A stretch of 46,602 nt of DNA from Chromera velia (GCA_018398765.1 JAHBMJ010000482.1:1-46602), one strand, 5' to 3'. Positions 1 through 12,423 are shown, numbered from the stretch's first letter. Translations and numbers: made by a program. Notes: generated by a model not told the origin, from the sequence alone.

Positions 1-588
1 AAGCTTGCTTTGTTTGTGGATGCTGCGTATTCTCTTTCCCGTTGTGAAGGAAGAGGGGGCTTTGAGGCTTACTTGGTTGACAAGAAGGAAAAGATTGAGG
101 GAATGAGAAGAACGAATCTGGTGGCATGGAAGAGCAAACGAATCAAAAGGAAGCTGATTTCTTCGACCTCTGCAGAGCTTTGTGCACTTGTAGATGGTGT
201 AAAACAATCTTTTCAATGGAAGCGTCTTGCAGAGGCGTTGTGGATGAAGCCGCTGGAGGTAGAGATTTATACAGACAGCGCTCCTCTCATGGAGCAATTG
301 GAGAGTGGATATTCGAAGCGAGAGCCTCGGATGGATGGATTGTTGAAGTATGTGCAGCAGGAGCTGAGAGTGTTGAAGGCGCGGGTGCTTTGGGTTTCTA
401 CTGATCGGCAGCGGGCAGACAGACACACAAAATACAAGTTGGAAAAGGAGAGAGGGAGTCAAGCGCCTCAGATTGAAGCGAAGAAGGAAGGGCATGTGAA
501 GAGAGGAATGGTAGATTTCGCGAAGACATATCGATCGAAAGCTAAGAAAAGAGGTGACTCTCCTGTGAATATTCGAGTCAGGGGGTGA
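1..588 (+). CDS. Ty1/copia pol polyprotein, C-terminal RNase H part (5' truncated by window edge)
   Basis: The frame is open from base 1 to the TGA at 586-588, so this is the 3' end of a longer polyprotein. The protein shows the copia-type RNase H fold in order: an early Asp in ALFVDAAYS, LVAWKSKR followed by SSTSAEL with the catalytic Glu, IYTDSAP with an Asp, and ADRHTK close to the end, which matches the ADxLTK motif of the family. RNase H degrades the RNA strand of the RNA/DNA hybrid during reverse transcription. About 50 very basic residues follow the RNase H region. A G-run and an LTR-like sequence follow immediately, as expected for the 3' end of an LTR element. There is no ATG near the left edge. 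This visible part has no internal stop, so the copy may be younger than the element at 12916-19154. Confidence 0.85.
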   Translation, partial: KLALFVDAAYSLSRCEGRGGFEAYLVDKKEKIEGMRRTNLVAWKSKRIKRKLISSTSAELCALVDGVKQSFQWKRLAEALWMKPLEVEIYTDSAPLMEQLESGYSKREPRMDGLLKYVQQELRVLKARVLWVSTDRQRADRHTKYKLEKERGSQAPQIEAKKEGHVKRGMVDFAKTYRSKAKKRGDSPVNIRVRG

Positions 589-589
589 T
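575..589 (+). other. Polypurine tract of the left copia element
   Basis: A purine-rich run, GAGTCAGGGGGTGAT, overlaps the pol stop codon and lies directly before TGTTGGAG. Copia-class elements commonly have a G-rich tract that primes plus-strand DNA, followed by an LTR starting TGTTGG. The position is assigned from this context. Confidence 0.6.
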
Positions 590-867
590 TGTTGGAGATT
601 GCGTCCAGGGTTGATTAACGCCGGCCTTTCACGGCCGCGGTCCCAGGGACTTCGGCCTGGGCTCAGCGCGCTACAAGCTATGCATGCAAATCTGCATCAC
701 CACAAACTATGCATGCACCGTGTAGGAGAAACTGATCGATCCACATTGACTTATTGAAGGAGAGGCGCATTCGCTCATCCTCTCCTCCCTGAACTCTGTA
801 CTGACACGTGAATTCCTTATAATTATTTTTTGTTAACTTTAGTGTGTTTTAATTGGGTGTCTTCACA
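590..867 (+). repeat. Probable 3' LTR of the left copia element (right edge uncertain)
   Basis: It starts with TGTTGGAGATTG right after the polypurine tract, the usual start of copia LTRs. The right edge is placed at CTTCACA because the length (about 278 bp) is then close to the 294-bp LTR of the other element and the end is CA. An AT-rich stretch near 816-842 could hold the promoter or polyadenylation signals. The 5' LTR lies outside the window, so neither edge nor target-site duplication can be confirmed here. Confidence 0.5.
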
Positions 868-870
868 ATA

Positions 871-1302
871 ACCTCCCTGAACCTAAGTACCCCTTTGGAT
901 TAGAATTAGGATTTATATCCGGATGATTGGCCTCCCGTCCCCTATATACCAAATGTCCGACGTACAGCTTCCAAAGAAAGTGCCTAGACGCATCAGACCT
1001 CGATGGCTGGCCCGCACAGGTCTAGCCTGTGCCGCAAACGGTTTACAATTGAAGAAAAAGGTTAAACCGCATTTTTGGATAAGCAAGAAAGTCCTTGCCG
1101 CAGATGCGGATCTTTTGGGGTGTCTTAAAAGCCAAAGCCACATAGCTCAACGATGTTAATTTTGATAATTTACGCCGTAGCTGTGGACGGTTTCTTGAAA
1201 ACCGGTGCCGTAGATAAGAGATTATCTTGACTACATTTTTTAAAGTGATACTTAGGTTCAGGATGGTTCAGGGAGGTTCTCGATTGATTAGAATTAGGAT
1301 TT
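871..1302. repeat. Small inverted-repeat structure with adjacent 17-bp direct repeats (MITE-like)
   Basis: ACCTCCCTGAACCTAAGTA at 871-889 is matched in inverse orientation at 1249-1278, where the inner part is partly duplicated. GATTAGAATTAGGATTT occurs at 898-914 and again at 1286-1302, each 7-9 bases to the right of an inverted-repeat arm. The roughly 360 bases between the arms hold no convincing ORF. This could be a miniature inverted-repeat element or a rearranged insertion next to the LTR. Confidence 0.4.
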
Positions 1303-2067
1303 GTGTTCTAAATTCCTCCGCGGTCCACTGCTAGGTGTGGACTTGCACTTTAAATTAATTGGAATGCTTCTGATTGTCCTGATAACTTGGTCTGCAGCGA
1401 GGTGGAGAAGGCTGGACTGACCAGCTAGGGCGTACGTTTTGTTCTGATCGGTCCGCGATGGCGGCCCGACGCCCGACATGCAGCGGCGGCCCGAGTCTGG
1501 TGTGTCGCGTTCAATCCGCTGCGTGAACTGCCCTCCTAAACCTCTGTATCAGTAAAAATTTGATGAATTAATTGAAACTTTTGTGATACAGACGCACTTA
1601 GGGGCCCTAGGACGACAATTTTGCATAAATCAAATCCGCACCAATCAGCAAGAAGATGAGCTTACTTGTGGAAAGGGCCGGAACTGGAACTCACACAGCA
1701 ATATTAATAATTAATTTTTAAAAAATATAATAAAAAAAAATGATATACTGAAATACAGCTGTAGCCTTCACATGCATGCATGCGCGGCTAATTAACTCAT
1801 TCAGTGTGTGACAACCATGCAAAGTGTCTTACCTTTGATCTTCGCGGCATACCCGATCTGTCTGACCTGTTAGGCATCTTCTTCTGCTCCCTGTGTCAAT
1901 TGACTTCTCTTCTGTGTCCGAGCATATTCCAGCTCTGTACAAGAAGGGAAGCGTGAGAGAGCCTGCTCCCAGAAAAAGAAGCCTCCGTTTTCACTCTGTG
2001 TTGTCATCTTCTTCGTTTTCTTCTGACCAAACTCCTGACCGCGAGGAACCGAACGTAAAGCATCGCC
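1303..2067. other. Non-coding region upstream of the ATPase gene
   Basis: No coding frame is convincing. The left part is mixed, 1690-1760 is AT-rich with A-tracts, and a CATGCATGCATGC repeat lies near 1780. The last 200 bases should hold the promoter and 5' UTR of the pump gene, but no TATA box or initiator can be pointed to with confidence. Confidence 0.4.
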
Positions 2068-5000
2068 ATGGTAAGCTGTGGCAAGAAGAAGCCGACCGCA
2101 GAGGATGGCGAAAAGGACCTCACCAAGAAAACAGCAGCAAACCCCATCTTCGAGCATGCCTGGCCCACTCCTCAGGCAGAAAAAGAGCTCAGCACGAGCG
2201 TGACGACAGGTTTGACCACCGCAGAGGCAGAGCAACGTTTGGCCCGAGATGGACCGAACGCACTCACCCCTCCCCCCACCACCCCCTGGTGGGTGAATCT
2301 TGGAAAGCATCTTCTCGGAGGGTTCGCCCTTCTTCTGTGGGCGGGTGGTATCCTCTGTTTCATTGTCTACGCAATTGACCAAACTCGTCTTCCTGAATTC
2401 TACCTGGGCGTTGTCCTGGTGGTTGTGGTGGTCGTCACTGGACTTTTCGGGTATTGGCAAGACTCCAAAGCAGATGCGGTGTTAGCAGGGTTCTTAAAGC
2501 TAACGCCACAGCAAGCTATCGTCGTCCGTGACGGTAACGAAGGAGTCGAGATGGACGCCACGAAGCTGGTGAAGGGAGATGTGGTGATCATGTCGGGAGG
2601 TCAGAAGGTTCCCGCAGATGTGTTGGTCATCGAGTGCCAAGGACTGAAGGTCGACAACTCCTCTTTGACAGGAGAGTCTCTCCCCCAGAAGAGAGGTGTC
2701 GGACAGAGCGATGAACTCCCTCATGAGACCCACAACATTGCATTCTTCGGTACCCAGTGCACAGAAGGACTTGCAAAGGGCATTGTCATCCGATGTGGTG
2801 ACGACACCTTCATGGGACAGATTGCCACAGCAGCAGTTGAAGGAGAGAAGCCCCAGACGCAGATGCAGATTGAGTTGAACAGATTCATTCTGATCATCAC
2901 AGCCATCGCCGTCGTTCTCGGATTGGTTTTCTTCGGAATTGCCTTTGCCCTCGGGTATGACTGGGTGGTTGCCGTCATTTTCATGATCGGTATCATCGTG
3001 GCGAATGTCCCTGAGGGTCTGTTGGTGACTGTGACAGTCGCGCTGACAATCACTGCGAAGAACATGGCAGCAAAGAACGTGCTTGTGAAGAACGTGGAGA
3101 CAATTGAGACCCTCGGAGCAGTGACTGTGATCTGCTCTGACAAGACGGGCACGCTCACCCAGAACAGAATGACAGTCAGACACGCCATCTACTCTCAAGA
3201 GACCTTCACAGCAAAGATCTCCAAGATGGATCACCCCGGTGACGCCACCCCTGAGAGAAGAGGTGAGCAGCTCTCTCTTTCCTTCTAGGGCCTCGAAGGA
3301 CTTTTTTCTCTTTTCTTTCTTTTTGAACTAGTTTCCCTTTTCCTCTCTGATCCAGATACAAATGATGGTCTTTGTGGAGAGGAATGTGAGCTGTACAGCT
3401 GCGCAGCTTCCTGCTTGCTCCCATCTACTTTTCTGCCGTCCTGCTTTTCTTTGAAATTGCTTTCTCAAGCCCACACCTCGCCTTCTGCCGCCACCCCTCT
3501 TCTTCCCTCCTGCATTTTTCTCGCCAGTTCGTTCAGCATCTTCCTGCCTTCTCCCTTTTCGGTCGTTTTTCCTTCAAGTTCTCGCCATCTCCTTGCTTTG
3601 TTTTCATCGCTCTTTTTTCCCTCCTGTCTGCCGCCTTTCCGACCACCTTACTTGCCTGGATCTCTCTCCAATGTCCCCAGCCTCCCCCCGTTTCAGCCAC
3701 TTTGTCGTCCCACAGAGAAGCGAAGAGCCAGACCTAGACGAAAGGGAAAAGCGGAAAGCAGAAACTGGCGATTTGCTTCATGTTGCCGCGGAATCGTGAA
3801 TCTTTCTCTTCGGCTGGATGAGAGAGACGGCGGCCTCTCTGTCATCCATCCTTGTTTCATTTATTTGTTTGTTTGTTCTCGCTGCTACTGCAGACAGCGG
3901 CAACCACCTCTCCGCTGGCGAGGACGGAGTGATCAAGAAGATGTCCTCTCTCGACCTCTCCAGACCCGCACTCCACGCAGTGCACTATGGAACCAAATTC
4001 AGGAGCCCCACCGACACCTCTCTCGAGTTCGGCCTCCTCCTCAGATGCGCAGGACTTTGCAACCACGCCAAGTCAGTCATCCAGTCAGGCAAAGAGTCAT
4101 AAAAGTGATACCAACTTAGTCTGCCAGTCCAACGGCTGGATGTCCACACGCTTTCAAACAGCCACAAGGGCCACGAGCGAGGGGCTGCTTTGGCGGAGGA
4201 GGGAGGAGGGTCGGAGGGAGTGATCAAATACATGGAGGGGTGGACGGACAGGCTCAAGAGGACAAAGCTCTTAAAGAGGACAAAGCTCTTAAGGGCCTGC
4301 GGATCTGGGGGGAGGGAGGGGTCGATGGAGGGAGAAGGAAGCGAGGAAACTCTTTCTGCTCTAGCTTGCCCTCCTTTTCATCTCTATCTCACGAAACAAC
4401 AGCGCTACGGTTCCTCGACGACGCACATCCGAAATTTTTCTCTTCATTGTCTTTGTTGCTTCTTGACCCATTATACTCATCTGTCCCTCAAGACCCTCTC
4501 TACCTTTAGTCTCTCTGTCACTCTCTGCAGCTTTTCGCTCGCTTTGTATGTCTATACGTTCTTTCTTCTCTTCGAAATCTTCGTTCGCTTTCTCGAAGCC
4601 TCCATTGACTGTGTGTACCCTATTTTTTTACTCCTCTTCTTCTCCCGCCCTCCCGCCATACATCCGCTTGCAGGTTCACAGACAAGAAGGGGCCCCTCCT
4701 TCAGAGACCCACCAACGGAGACGCGTCCGAGTCCGCTCTCCTCAAGTTCGCAACCTCACACATGGGAGTGGACTCAGTGAGTGGATGAGTGCATGAGCAT
4801 GGATGGGTTGAAAATGTGCATGACTGCTCAGACTGAACCCTTTTGATGACTTCATCTTCTGGCCACAATCGCGCATGAAGAAGTTCCGTGTGCTCCTAGA
4901 AGCGAGGAAGATTGTTGGTTGCTTGTACGAGCACTACCCCGCTTCCTGTGTCCCTCTGTTTTATGCCTAGTTTTGTTTTCATTTTCAAAGAGCTGACTTT

Positions 5001-8000
5001 CCTACTGCTTGCAAATTCATGCGCGCTACCCGTTTCGCTGGTGGTGGTTTGCTCGTCAATTTCTCTTCCATATGAGCTGGCCTTGCGTGCGCGTACGCGC
5101 GTGTGTGTATGCGTGTTCATAGAGAGAGGTGTGTGTACCTTTTAGAGTCTGGGGACTCTTCTGTGGCTTAATTCGGTCTGGAGTTTTTTTCTTTCCTCCG
5201 CCCCGAGACCGCACCGAAAGAATCTTTATCTTTTTGATTTGTGTATCGCTGAATTCTTGTACCTTTCAGGCCCGTAAGGGAAACCCCGAGATCGCTTGCG
5301 TGCCCTTCAACTCGACCCAGAAGTTCATGGCAACTATCCACGAACAGGCCACAGGCAGATACCTTCTTTTGATGAAGGGCGCTCCCGAGAAGATCATCGG
5401 AAGGTGCTCTCGCCTCGTCAACGGAACCCCTTTCGACGAGGACCAGAAGAGGGAGTTCGCAAACGCACAGATGGAATTGGCAGCCAACGGAGAGCGTGTG
5501 CTCGCCTTTGCACAGCTCGAGTTGTCTTCCAAGGACTTCCCCAAGGGATTCAAATTCGACGTCGAGGAGAAGAACTTCCCTCTTGAAGGACTGCAGGTCA
5601 GACAGACGGGGGGACACACAGGCGGGAGAACCGCGTGCTTGTTTTTGCTGTGTGTGTCCTTTTGCCCCCCCCCCCTTTGGCACAGAAGCTGTCCGTATCT
5701 CTTTATACTAACTCGCATGTGCACCTGCATGGTCGCTCCCCAACGAGTTTGTTTTCGTCTTTGTATTTCCCTGGGAGCTTTCATTTGCTCTCTTTTCTCG
5801 GCTGTTTCCTTTGCCTTTCGTTGTTTTCATTTTCTCACCGAGATGGCAGTTTGACAGACAGAATTCATGCTTTTCTTCCTACGTTTTTCGCTCGTCTCTC
5901 TCTCAATTTCTCTCTTTCCCATCTTCCCCCCCCTCCCTTTTGCAGTTCATCGGAATGCTGTCTCTGGAGGACCCCCCCCGCGAGGAAGTGCCCAAGGCCG
6001 TGCAGGAGTGCCAGAACGCAGGCATCAAGGTCGTCATGGTCACAGGAGACCACCCTCTGACTGCAAAGTCCATCGCTCAGCAGGTCTGTACCGATTCGGA
6101 GTGTACAGAAGATAGAGCCAGAGCGCTTTTCGGAAGGAAGGGAATTCCTGGTGCTTGAGTGCGTCTTTTCATTCATTTTGCCCCATGTACCTGCGAGTAC
6201 TCGGATGAATGCGCATGCGAATAGTGTCCGCTCCTCCCTCCCGATGTTATCGACTTGTGCCATCGTGTATCACGGCTGCGTCGTCAGAAGGCACCTTTTC
6301 CTGAGAATTTTGTCGTCCGTCCTGATGCGTAGCCCTTCCTTTCTTTTTCCTCGTGCCATACCAAGTGCATCCATCTGCATGTGTTGTTCTTCACTTAATG
6401 CGCTCCTCTCCTCATGTGTGCATGCAGGTCGGAATCATTGACTTCGAGGCAGTCGTGACCAACCTCGCAGAGCCCAACCCCGACGCCACCGCTGTCGTCG
6501 TGACAGGACCCGAAGTCGACGAGCTGACAGACGAGCAGTGGGACTTTATCCTCTCCAGAAAGCAGATCGTCTTCGCACGTACACTCCCTCAGCAGAAGCA
6601 GGCAATCGTCGCACACTTCCAGTTGAAGGACAACATCGTCGCTGTCAGTCCTGGCCCGCTCCTTCCTCTTTCTCATCTGCCCTCTCGCTCCCTCTCGATC
6701 CCTCGGTCTCCATCTATCTATTTTTCTTTCTATCTTTCTTTCTATCCATTTATCTATCTACCGCTGTCTCCCTTACCATCTCAGTCTGTACATGTGTATG
6801 TATGTGTGTGTATTCAACTGTCTTCACCAGTCCCCCTGTTCTTCTCGTCGGACTGTATTTGCCCCTATTTGATCGAATTTTCCCGTCCTTGCAGGCCCCC
6901 TCCGTTCCAGACCACACGACAGTACGTGTCTTGTCGCTCTGCTTCCCTTCTTTCTTGGTTGCAATTTCTCTCCTTTCCTCTGCTTCCTTCCTGCAGGTGA
7001 CAGGAGATGGTGTCAACGATTCCCCCGCCTTGAAGAAGGCAGATGTCGGTATTGCAATGGGTATCACCGGGTCCGATGTCGCAAAGGACGCCGCCGACAT
7101 GATTCTCATGGACGACAACTTCGCTTCTATCGTGAAGGGCGTTGAGGAGGGACGTCTGATCTTCGACAACCTGAAGAAGTCGATCGTCTACACTCTCGAG
7201 TCGAACATTCCTGAGATCCTTCCCTTCCTTGCCAACATCACCATCCGTATCCCCCTTGCCCTTACGACCATCATGATTCTCGGAATTGATTTGGGAACAG
7301 ATATGCTTCCCGCCATTGCCTTCGCATACGAGCGTCCCGAGCTGAACATCATGAAGAGAAAGCCCAGAGACAGAGTCAGAGACAGACTCGTGACTCTGCA
7401 ACTCATCGGAGTATCCTATCTCCAGATTGGTATGATCCAGGTCAGTTGCCTCCTTAGTTGGAAGGCGTTCTTTTTTTTTTTACTTCTCTACTGCATAACT
7501 GTGAAGGAGAAGTCCGCTCCGCTCCATCCTGCTTGACTCGACATATTTCAAAAGGTGTATTCACGCATTTGAAAAGAAGAGACAATGAGGCATACCTCGA
7601 GAAGCACAGAAATCCTCTTCGAGCAGCAACTCCACGAATTTTGTGCATTGTTTTCGTTTTTCTTTCCTGCGTCTTGTCCGTGTCAATGACTTGACTGCCT
7701 TTGTGCTCATCTAAGAAACGAGATCCCGGACACTTTCTCTGTCTGCATTCTTGTCTCTGTACAGGGTTTCTCCGCCTACACAGCGTTCTTCTGGGTCCTG
7801 AACGACTTCGGATTTACCACCAACAACCTTCTGACACAGCAACAGGGAGTCACATGGGACAGATCAGACACAGACTCTGAAAACATTGGGACATGCTACC
7901 GATTCGTGGACGACGGCGGTGCCGGAGGGGGCGTGAACGCAGGAGGCATTGAGAGGTCAGGCTCTCTGCAGGAAGTTGAGCGAAAGAAGGACCAAACGTA

Positions 8001-8918
8001 TGCTGGAATCAGGCTTCCTTTCTTGTTCGCTCAAAGAAATCGAGCGAGAGCTCGCCAGGGAATCTTTTGCTCAATAGGCAATGACTCTTTCGTTTGTTTC
8101 CTTGTTTGGTCCTTCATTTATGTTGCATCAAGAAGAAAGGCATGATTCAGATGTATGCTTTCCCTCCGCATTTCTACTTTCCTCCCAAAATTGCTCTTGT
8201 CTGTCTACTGACCATGCACCCCCCTGCAGATGTGCCGGGTTCGGGTACAGAAACCTCGCCCTCCGAACCGCCCAGTCCGCGCACTTTGTGGCGACAGTCG
8301 TCGGACAGATTGCAGGAGGAATCATCCATAAGACCCGCTTCCTCTCACAGCTGCAGCACAACTGGGAGAATATGGTTCTCAACTTCGGTTTCTTCGAGGA
8401 GGTCAGTCACTCAGAGGGTCGATCGAGAATTACAAAACAAATCACATGCATCCCTTTGTGCAACACTGCTCACCCTACAATGTCTCTTTTCAGCTCCCGC
8501 ACTGTTTGTCGTTCTCCTGTGATCGGTTCTTCCTTTCTCTCTTTTATTGCATCCGTGACTCGTGCTTCTGTCGGAAGGGGTAAAAGTCGCGCTGCTCCAC
8601 CCATCATCCTTCATTGCCTGTAGCCTGAGTTGAGATTTCAACATTGTCCAAAACAGCCACGTGAAAGAAAATGGTCACGCAAAATGTTTTCTTTCTTTCT
8701 TTCTTTCTTTCTGTGACTCTGTCCTACAGGTTGCTCTTTGCTGCCTCCTGGTGTACACTCCCGGGCTGAACTCTGTCTTCGGATTTGAGCCCATGGCTGC
8801 TGAGTTCTGGTGGTGCGGCTGGCCGTACTTCTTCCTCACGATTGTCTATGACGAGTGGAGAAAGTGGTGGTGCAGAAAGTTCCCCAAGAGCCTCGTGTAC
8901 AAGCTCACTTTCTTCTAA
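2068..8918 (+). CDS. P-type IIC ATPase alpha subunit, Na+/K+-ATPase-like
   Basis: Ten exons join in frame to 1050 aa, close to the usual size of about 1020: 2068-3262, 3894-4071, 4674-4776, 5270-5596, 5946-6083, 6428-6643, 6997-7440, 7765-7955, 8230-8401, 8730-8918. These pumps exchange cations across a membrane using ATP. Seen in order: SLTGES (actuator), VANVPEGLL in M4 (Glu316), the phosphorylation loop DKTGTLT (Asp358), LCNHAK and KGAPE (nucleotide domain), TGDGVNDSP (720-729), M5 TLESNIPE (Ser788, Asn789, Glu792), M6 GIDLGTDM (Asp817, Asp821). These are the ion-ligand positions of Na+/K+-ATPases. The Lys that marks H+/K+-ATPases in M5 is Ser here. The C-terminus is ...KLTFF, where animal enzymes end in YY. 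No beta subunit is encoded nearby. The start ATG lies in a good context and the next ATG is far downstream. Confidence 0.93.
8692..8712 (+). repeat. (TTTC)n microsatellite in the last ATPase intron
   Basis: Five to six TTTC units lie in the intron just before the acceptor of exon 10. They fit the very pyrimidine-rich sense strand of introns in this window. Confidence 0.8.
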
Positions 8919-10573
8919 ATGAAAGCAACTGATGAAATAAAGGAAGAAAGCTGGGGAAGAAGGCTGGCGAGAAGAAAGCACGACTTACAGCAAGACAGCT
9001 GGGGGGGATGAGGGAGGGACGGGGGTTGGATGGGAAAGGACAGCGCAGGATGGTTGGGAGTTTGAGTCTCTCTTTCTGTCTCTGTTTGTGTCCCTTTCCC
9101 CACTCCTTTCTCTGCGTGAAGCGTCACTTCCTTTGTTTGCTAGGAAGGAAAGTGAAAAGAGAGAGCAGAGAAAGACAGACAGGCAAAGAAAGATCTCAAG
9201 AAGGAAGGCACAACAAGTCCTGACATCATCATGCAGACTCTCATCTGTTGTTGCGGTGTTATCAAACATTCCTTCATTCTGACAATCAATCCAGCAAGCA
9301 ATCGAATTTGATCGCCGTCCGTTCGTTGTAGAGAGGGGGGAGGAATTTAAGTAGACATGGAACGTGACTGCTTTCTTTCAATTGACTTGATGCATGCATG
9401 CATGCTCTCGACACATGATTTCATTCATGTACGGTTTCGGGGGGGGAAGGGAGAGGAGGGAGAAATATTTATCGGTAAATTAACTTGTACTGGACTGACC
9501 ACCCTGAGAAAGAAGACAAAGAAGGCAGGAGGGTCACCGCAGGGGCTGAGCAAAACCCCACGGGGCTGCCTGGGCGTCAAAGCAGAACGTCCCTGCAGCT
9601 ACCGGGACAACTTTCCCTGCTCTCTCTCTCTCTCTGCCTTCCCCCTGCTTATGCCAGAAGTCTGCATTCATGTGACTTACTTACTGAAGCAATTCAGGCC
9701 TTTTCACGGCAGTGCGTGTGCCTGTGTGCGTGCACCTTGGTGCTTGCATGCGTACACTTACCACCTCACTAACATTTTGGAATGTAGACTCATGCATGCT
9801 GAATTCAAACGATTAAATGTTTATCTGCCATGTACGTGTGGGAGCAGTGAGCAGTTTTCCAGCAAATGGGCTTCATTATAGACGTGGGGAGGGTTCGGAG
9901 AGCCAGTAACAAAAGAAAGAAAGGTGCATGCTGTTCAGGCCTTCGAAAAGGGTGTCAGAAGAGAGAATCGCCCGGTCGATGAAATGAAGGGACGGTCATC
10001 GTGTGACCAACACAACAGCACCAATCGAGATTCGAGAAGTGAATGTCGGAGACGAAACGAAAATTCGACAGTCGCACCAGCAACTTCAGAATACCTCCAC
10101 ATGAGGCAGCAATCTGTATGACCAGCCAAAGTGCAATCATGCCATCAGACCAATTTGCATATTGACCAATTGAATGGACAGAGAAACAGAGAGGCGGTCA
10201 TCTACTGTATGGATCGAGGTCGACTGCGACATGCACCTGCAGGTAGACAAAGACGACTTCAAGTTGCATGTTTGTCAGTCAATCCATTGACTACTCCACC
10301 TTCTGCTAGTGCCCGGCCTGTGCTAGGGCCTGTGTGACTTAATTAAAATTTGAATCGTGACTGATGGAAACTGACAAGAATGATGCAATGGTAACCTATT
10401 GCCTCCAACAGGCAAAAATGTATTGTTGTTAACTTGTCAATGTTGTCTTCGGCAAAAAAGCTGAAAAAACTGTTTAAAAACATAACCAAACTACTTTATA
10501 TTATTAGAAGCTATAATTTACTAATAAAACTGTATACTAGAGAGGGAGTAGCTTTCAATCGCTAGTTCAATCG
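8919..10573. other. 3' flank of the ATPase gene, no gene recognised
   Basis: GAAATAAAG at about 8933 may serve as a polyadenylation signal. The rest is mixed sequence with ATGCATGCATGCATG near 9390 and short pyrimidine runs. Several open frames exist (for example 9357-9881), but none shows a domain or codon pattern like the real genes. From about 10430 the sequence turns AT-rich towards the transposon-like element. Confidence 0.4.
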
Positions 10574-12423
10574 TAGGGATAACTATCGTATCGATATCGT
10601 ATCGTATCGGTATCGGTATTGAAGTATCGACTATCGGTTCTTTCTTGAGCGGCCGAGTATTGGTTAGTATTGGCCTGTTTAGAGCTTGTGAAGGACTAGC
10701 TGGGCTACTATGTGGCAAGGCGCGCGCCGGCCCGGGCCTCGGTGCTCGAAGACCGGGCGTGGCCGGGCCCAGTAACGCGTATACCGTCCCCAACCGGCTC
10801 CATGCATGGATGAATGCGGGACCGGCTCACTGAATTAATTCAGCCTCAACGGCCAGAACAGCCCGACTTGGCTTCAAGATAAGACTGCATGTACACTGCA
10901 TCCGATCTAATAGAGCTTCATCCTTTCCGTTTTCTAAACAAAACCGCTTCTGGACAATCAAAGCATCATAACAGCCAGAAGGGGAAAAAACAAAGTAAGG
11001 TGTGGACACATTATAAACGTCAGGCAGATAGAAATTTTATCTCCTCAGCATGCAGAGTTGCTTGACCCGTTGCTGCCCTGTCGGAGTTGGCTCACTGGCT
11101 AACGTCCAAACAGCTCAAGAATCGTTTTTCCACAGTGTTGTCTCTTCTTTTTGTGCCGTCTTGAAGCTTTAGGAGTGACCGGATCGACCAGAATGTTAAC
11201 ATGGGCGAACTGAGATTCGGAAAGGTCAGTCACAAGTGAGGTCACTGTTATTTGGTAACATCCATACTCTGCCATTGAAGCTTGCCACTTTACCATTGAT
11301 GTTCACGGATGTTTAACCACTGAACATACCTCTGATGACCTCATCTTTTACAAAAGCTTGCCACTTGGCGACTCGCTGCTCGTTTTTCGACGTTGACCTA
11401 GCTTCCAGTAACGGTTCGGTCTTCACACCCTGTGAATCACAAAACACACACCAGGACCATCTATCTGTTTCTCTGTAGGAACCTTTGTAGTCCAACATGT
11501 TTGTTTTGGTCTCCTAATACCGCAGAAGGAACTCCTAATACTGCAAGCAGTGCTGTTTTCGTTTTTCCGGAACTGGATTTGCCTAGGGATTTGCCCTCCC
11601 TGGAATGACTGGTGAGTTTGTCACTTGTGCCCGCTCCGCAAAGGAAGGAGAGGGCTTCCCCAAAGTCTAGAAAGCTAAAGAGTGTTTCACCATGGATGTA
11701 TTCCGCCAAATTGTTGCAGCTTTGAAGTCTCAGCTGGCCGTTTTGCGTATTGGTTGATTTTCATGGAGATGCACACACATACAGATAAGCATACAGACCG
11801 TTGCACACTATCAGACCTTTGACCTCAATTTTTTCTTCACTCTGCTCGCTGAGTATCAACCACCATGTTGCTCAAGAGACTCCAACGCAAGCTGTTTACT
11901 GCATAGCTTATTTTTTCTTTCTTCTTTCTTCTTTGTGCTGCAAATCTACATAGTTCCTTCGTAAGTGCAGAATAGCATGTGGATATCTGCGCTTTGCTCT
12001 AAATTTTGTATGCATTCACTTGCAATTAGGTGATTTTAGCACACACATCAGAATAAAATCGAGTCTAACAGTTTGCATCTGGCATGAGATTTTCAAGAAC
12101 GACGTGTTGATGAAATCATTGTCAATCTCATGATGTGTTGACTCTTTTTAAGGGGGGGGTTAGGGAGGCGAAGCCCCCCTTATAGTTTGGCCTTCTGAAT
12201 GTTTCGGAGCCCATTTTCTAAGTAAAGTTGACTTTTTAAAAACATGAGATTTTTACAAAAAAATTACAGTTTTACAAATGATACCGTTTGCACTAGGTTT
12301 TAGCCTCGTACGCTAAAAATTTTATGTCAGTATCAAAATTATCGACGATACCCCCTTTTTTAGGAACCTTAAATTCCGATACGATACCGATTCGATACCG
12401 ATACGACACGATAGCTATCCCTA
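10574..12423. mobile_element. hAT-like non-autonomous DNA transposon (TIR element), candidate
   Basis: The left end TAGGGATAACTATCGTATCG (10574 on) and the inverse of the right end, TAGGGATAGCTATCGTGTCG (from 12423), agree at 18 of 20 positions. Both continue into degenerate CGATACGATACCGAT-type repeats. Ends starting TAGGG or CAGGG with such subterminal repeats are common in hAT elements. A possible 8-bp target duplication is TTCAATCG at 10566-10573 against ATCAATCG at 12427-12434, which is 7/8 identical but 3 bases off the TIR end. No transposase is visible. The inside has only short frames and one G/C hairpin. Confidence 0.5.
12150..12181. repeat. G/C hairpin inside the transposon-like element
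   Basis: AAGGGGGG... pairs with ...CCCCCCTT around a short loop containing TTAGGGAGGCGAAG. It could form a strong hairpin or a G-rich structure. Its function is unknown. Confidence 0.5.

Noticed and set aside
3415-4119. Plus-strand frame of 234 codons in the pump gene
   Set aside because: It is a pyrimidine-rich intron read as Ser/Leu/Pro/Phe; exon 2 lies there in a different frame.
9357-9881. 174-codon frame downstream of the pump gene
   Set aside because: It has no domain, an irregular composition and no similarity to the real genes here.
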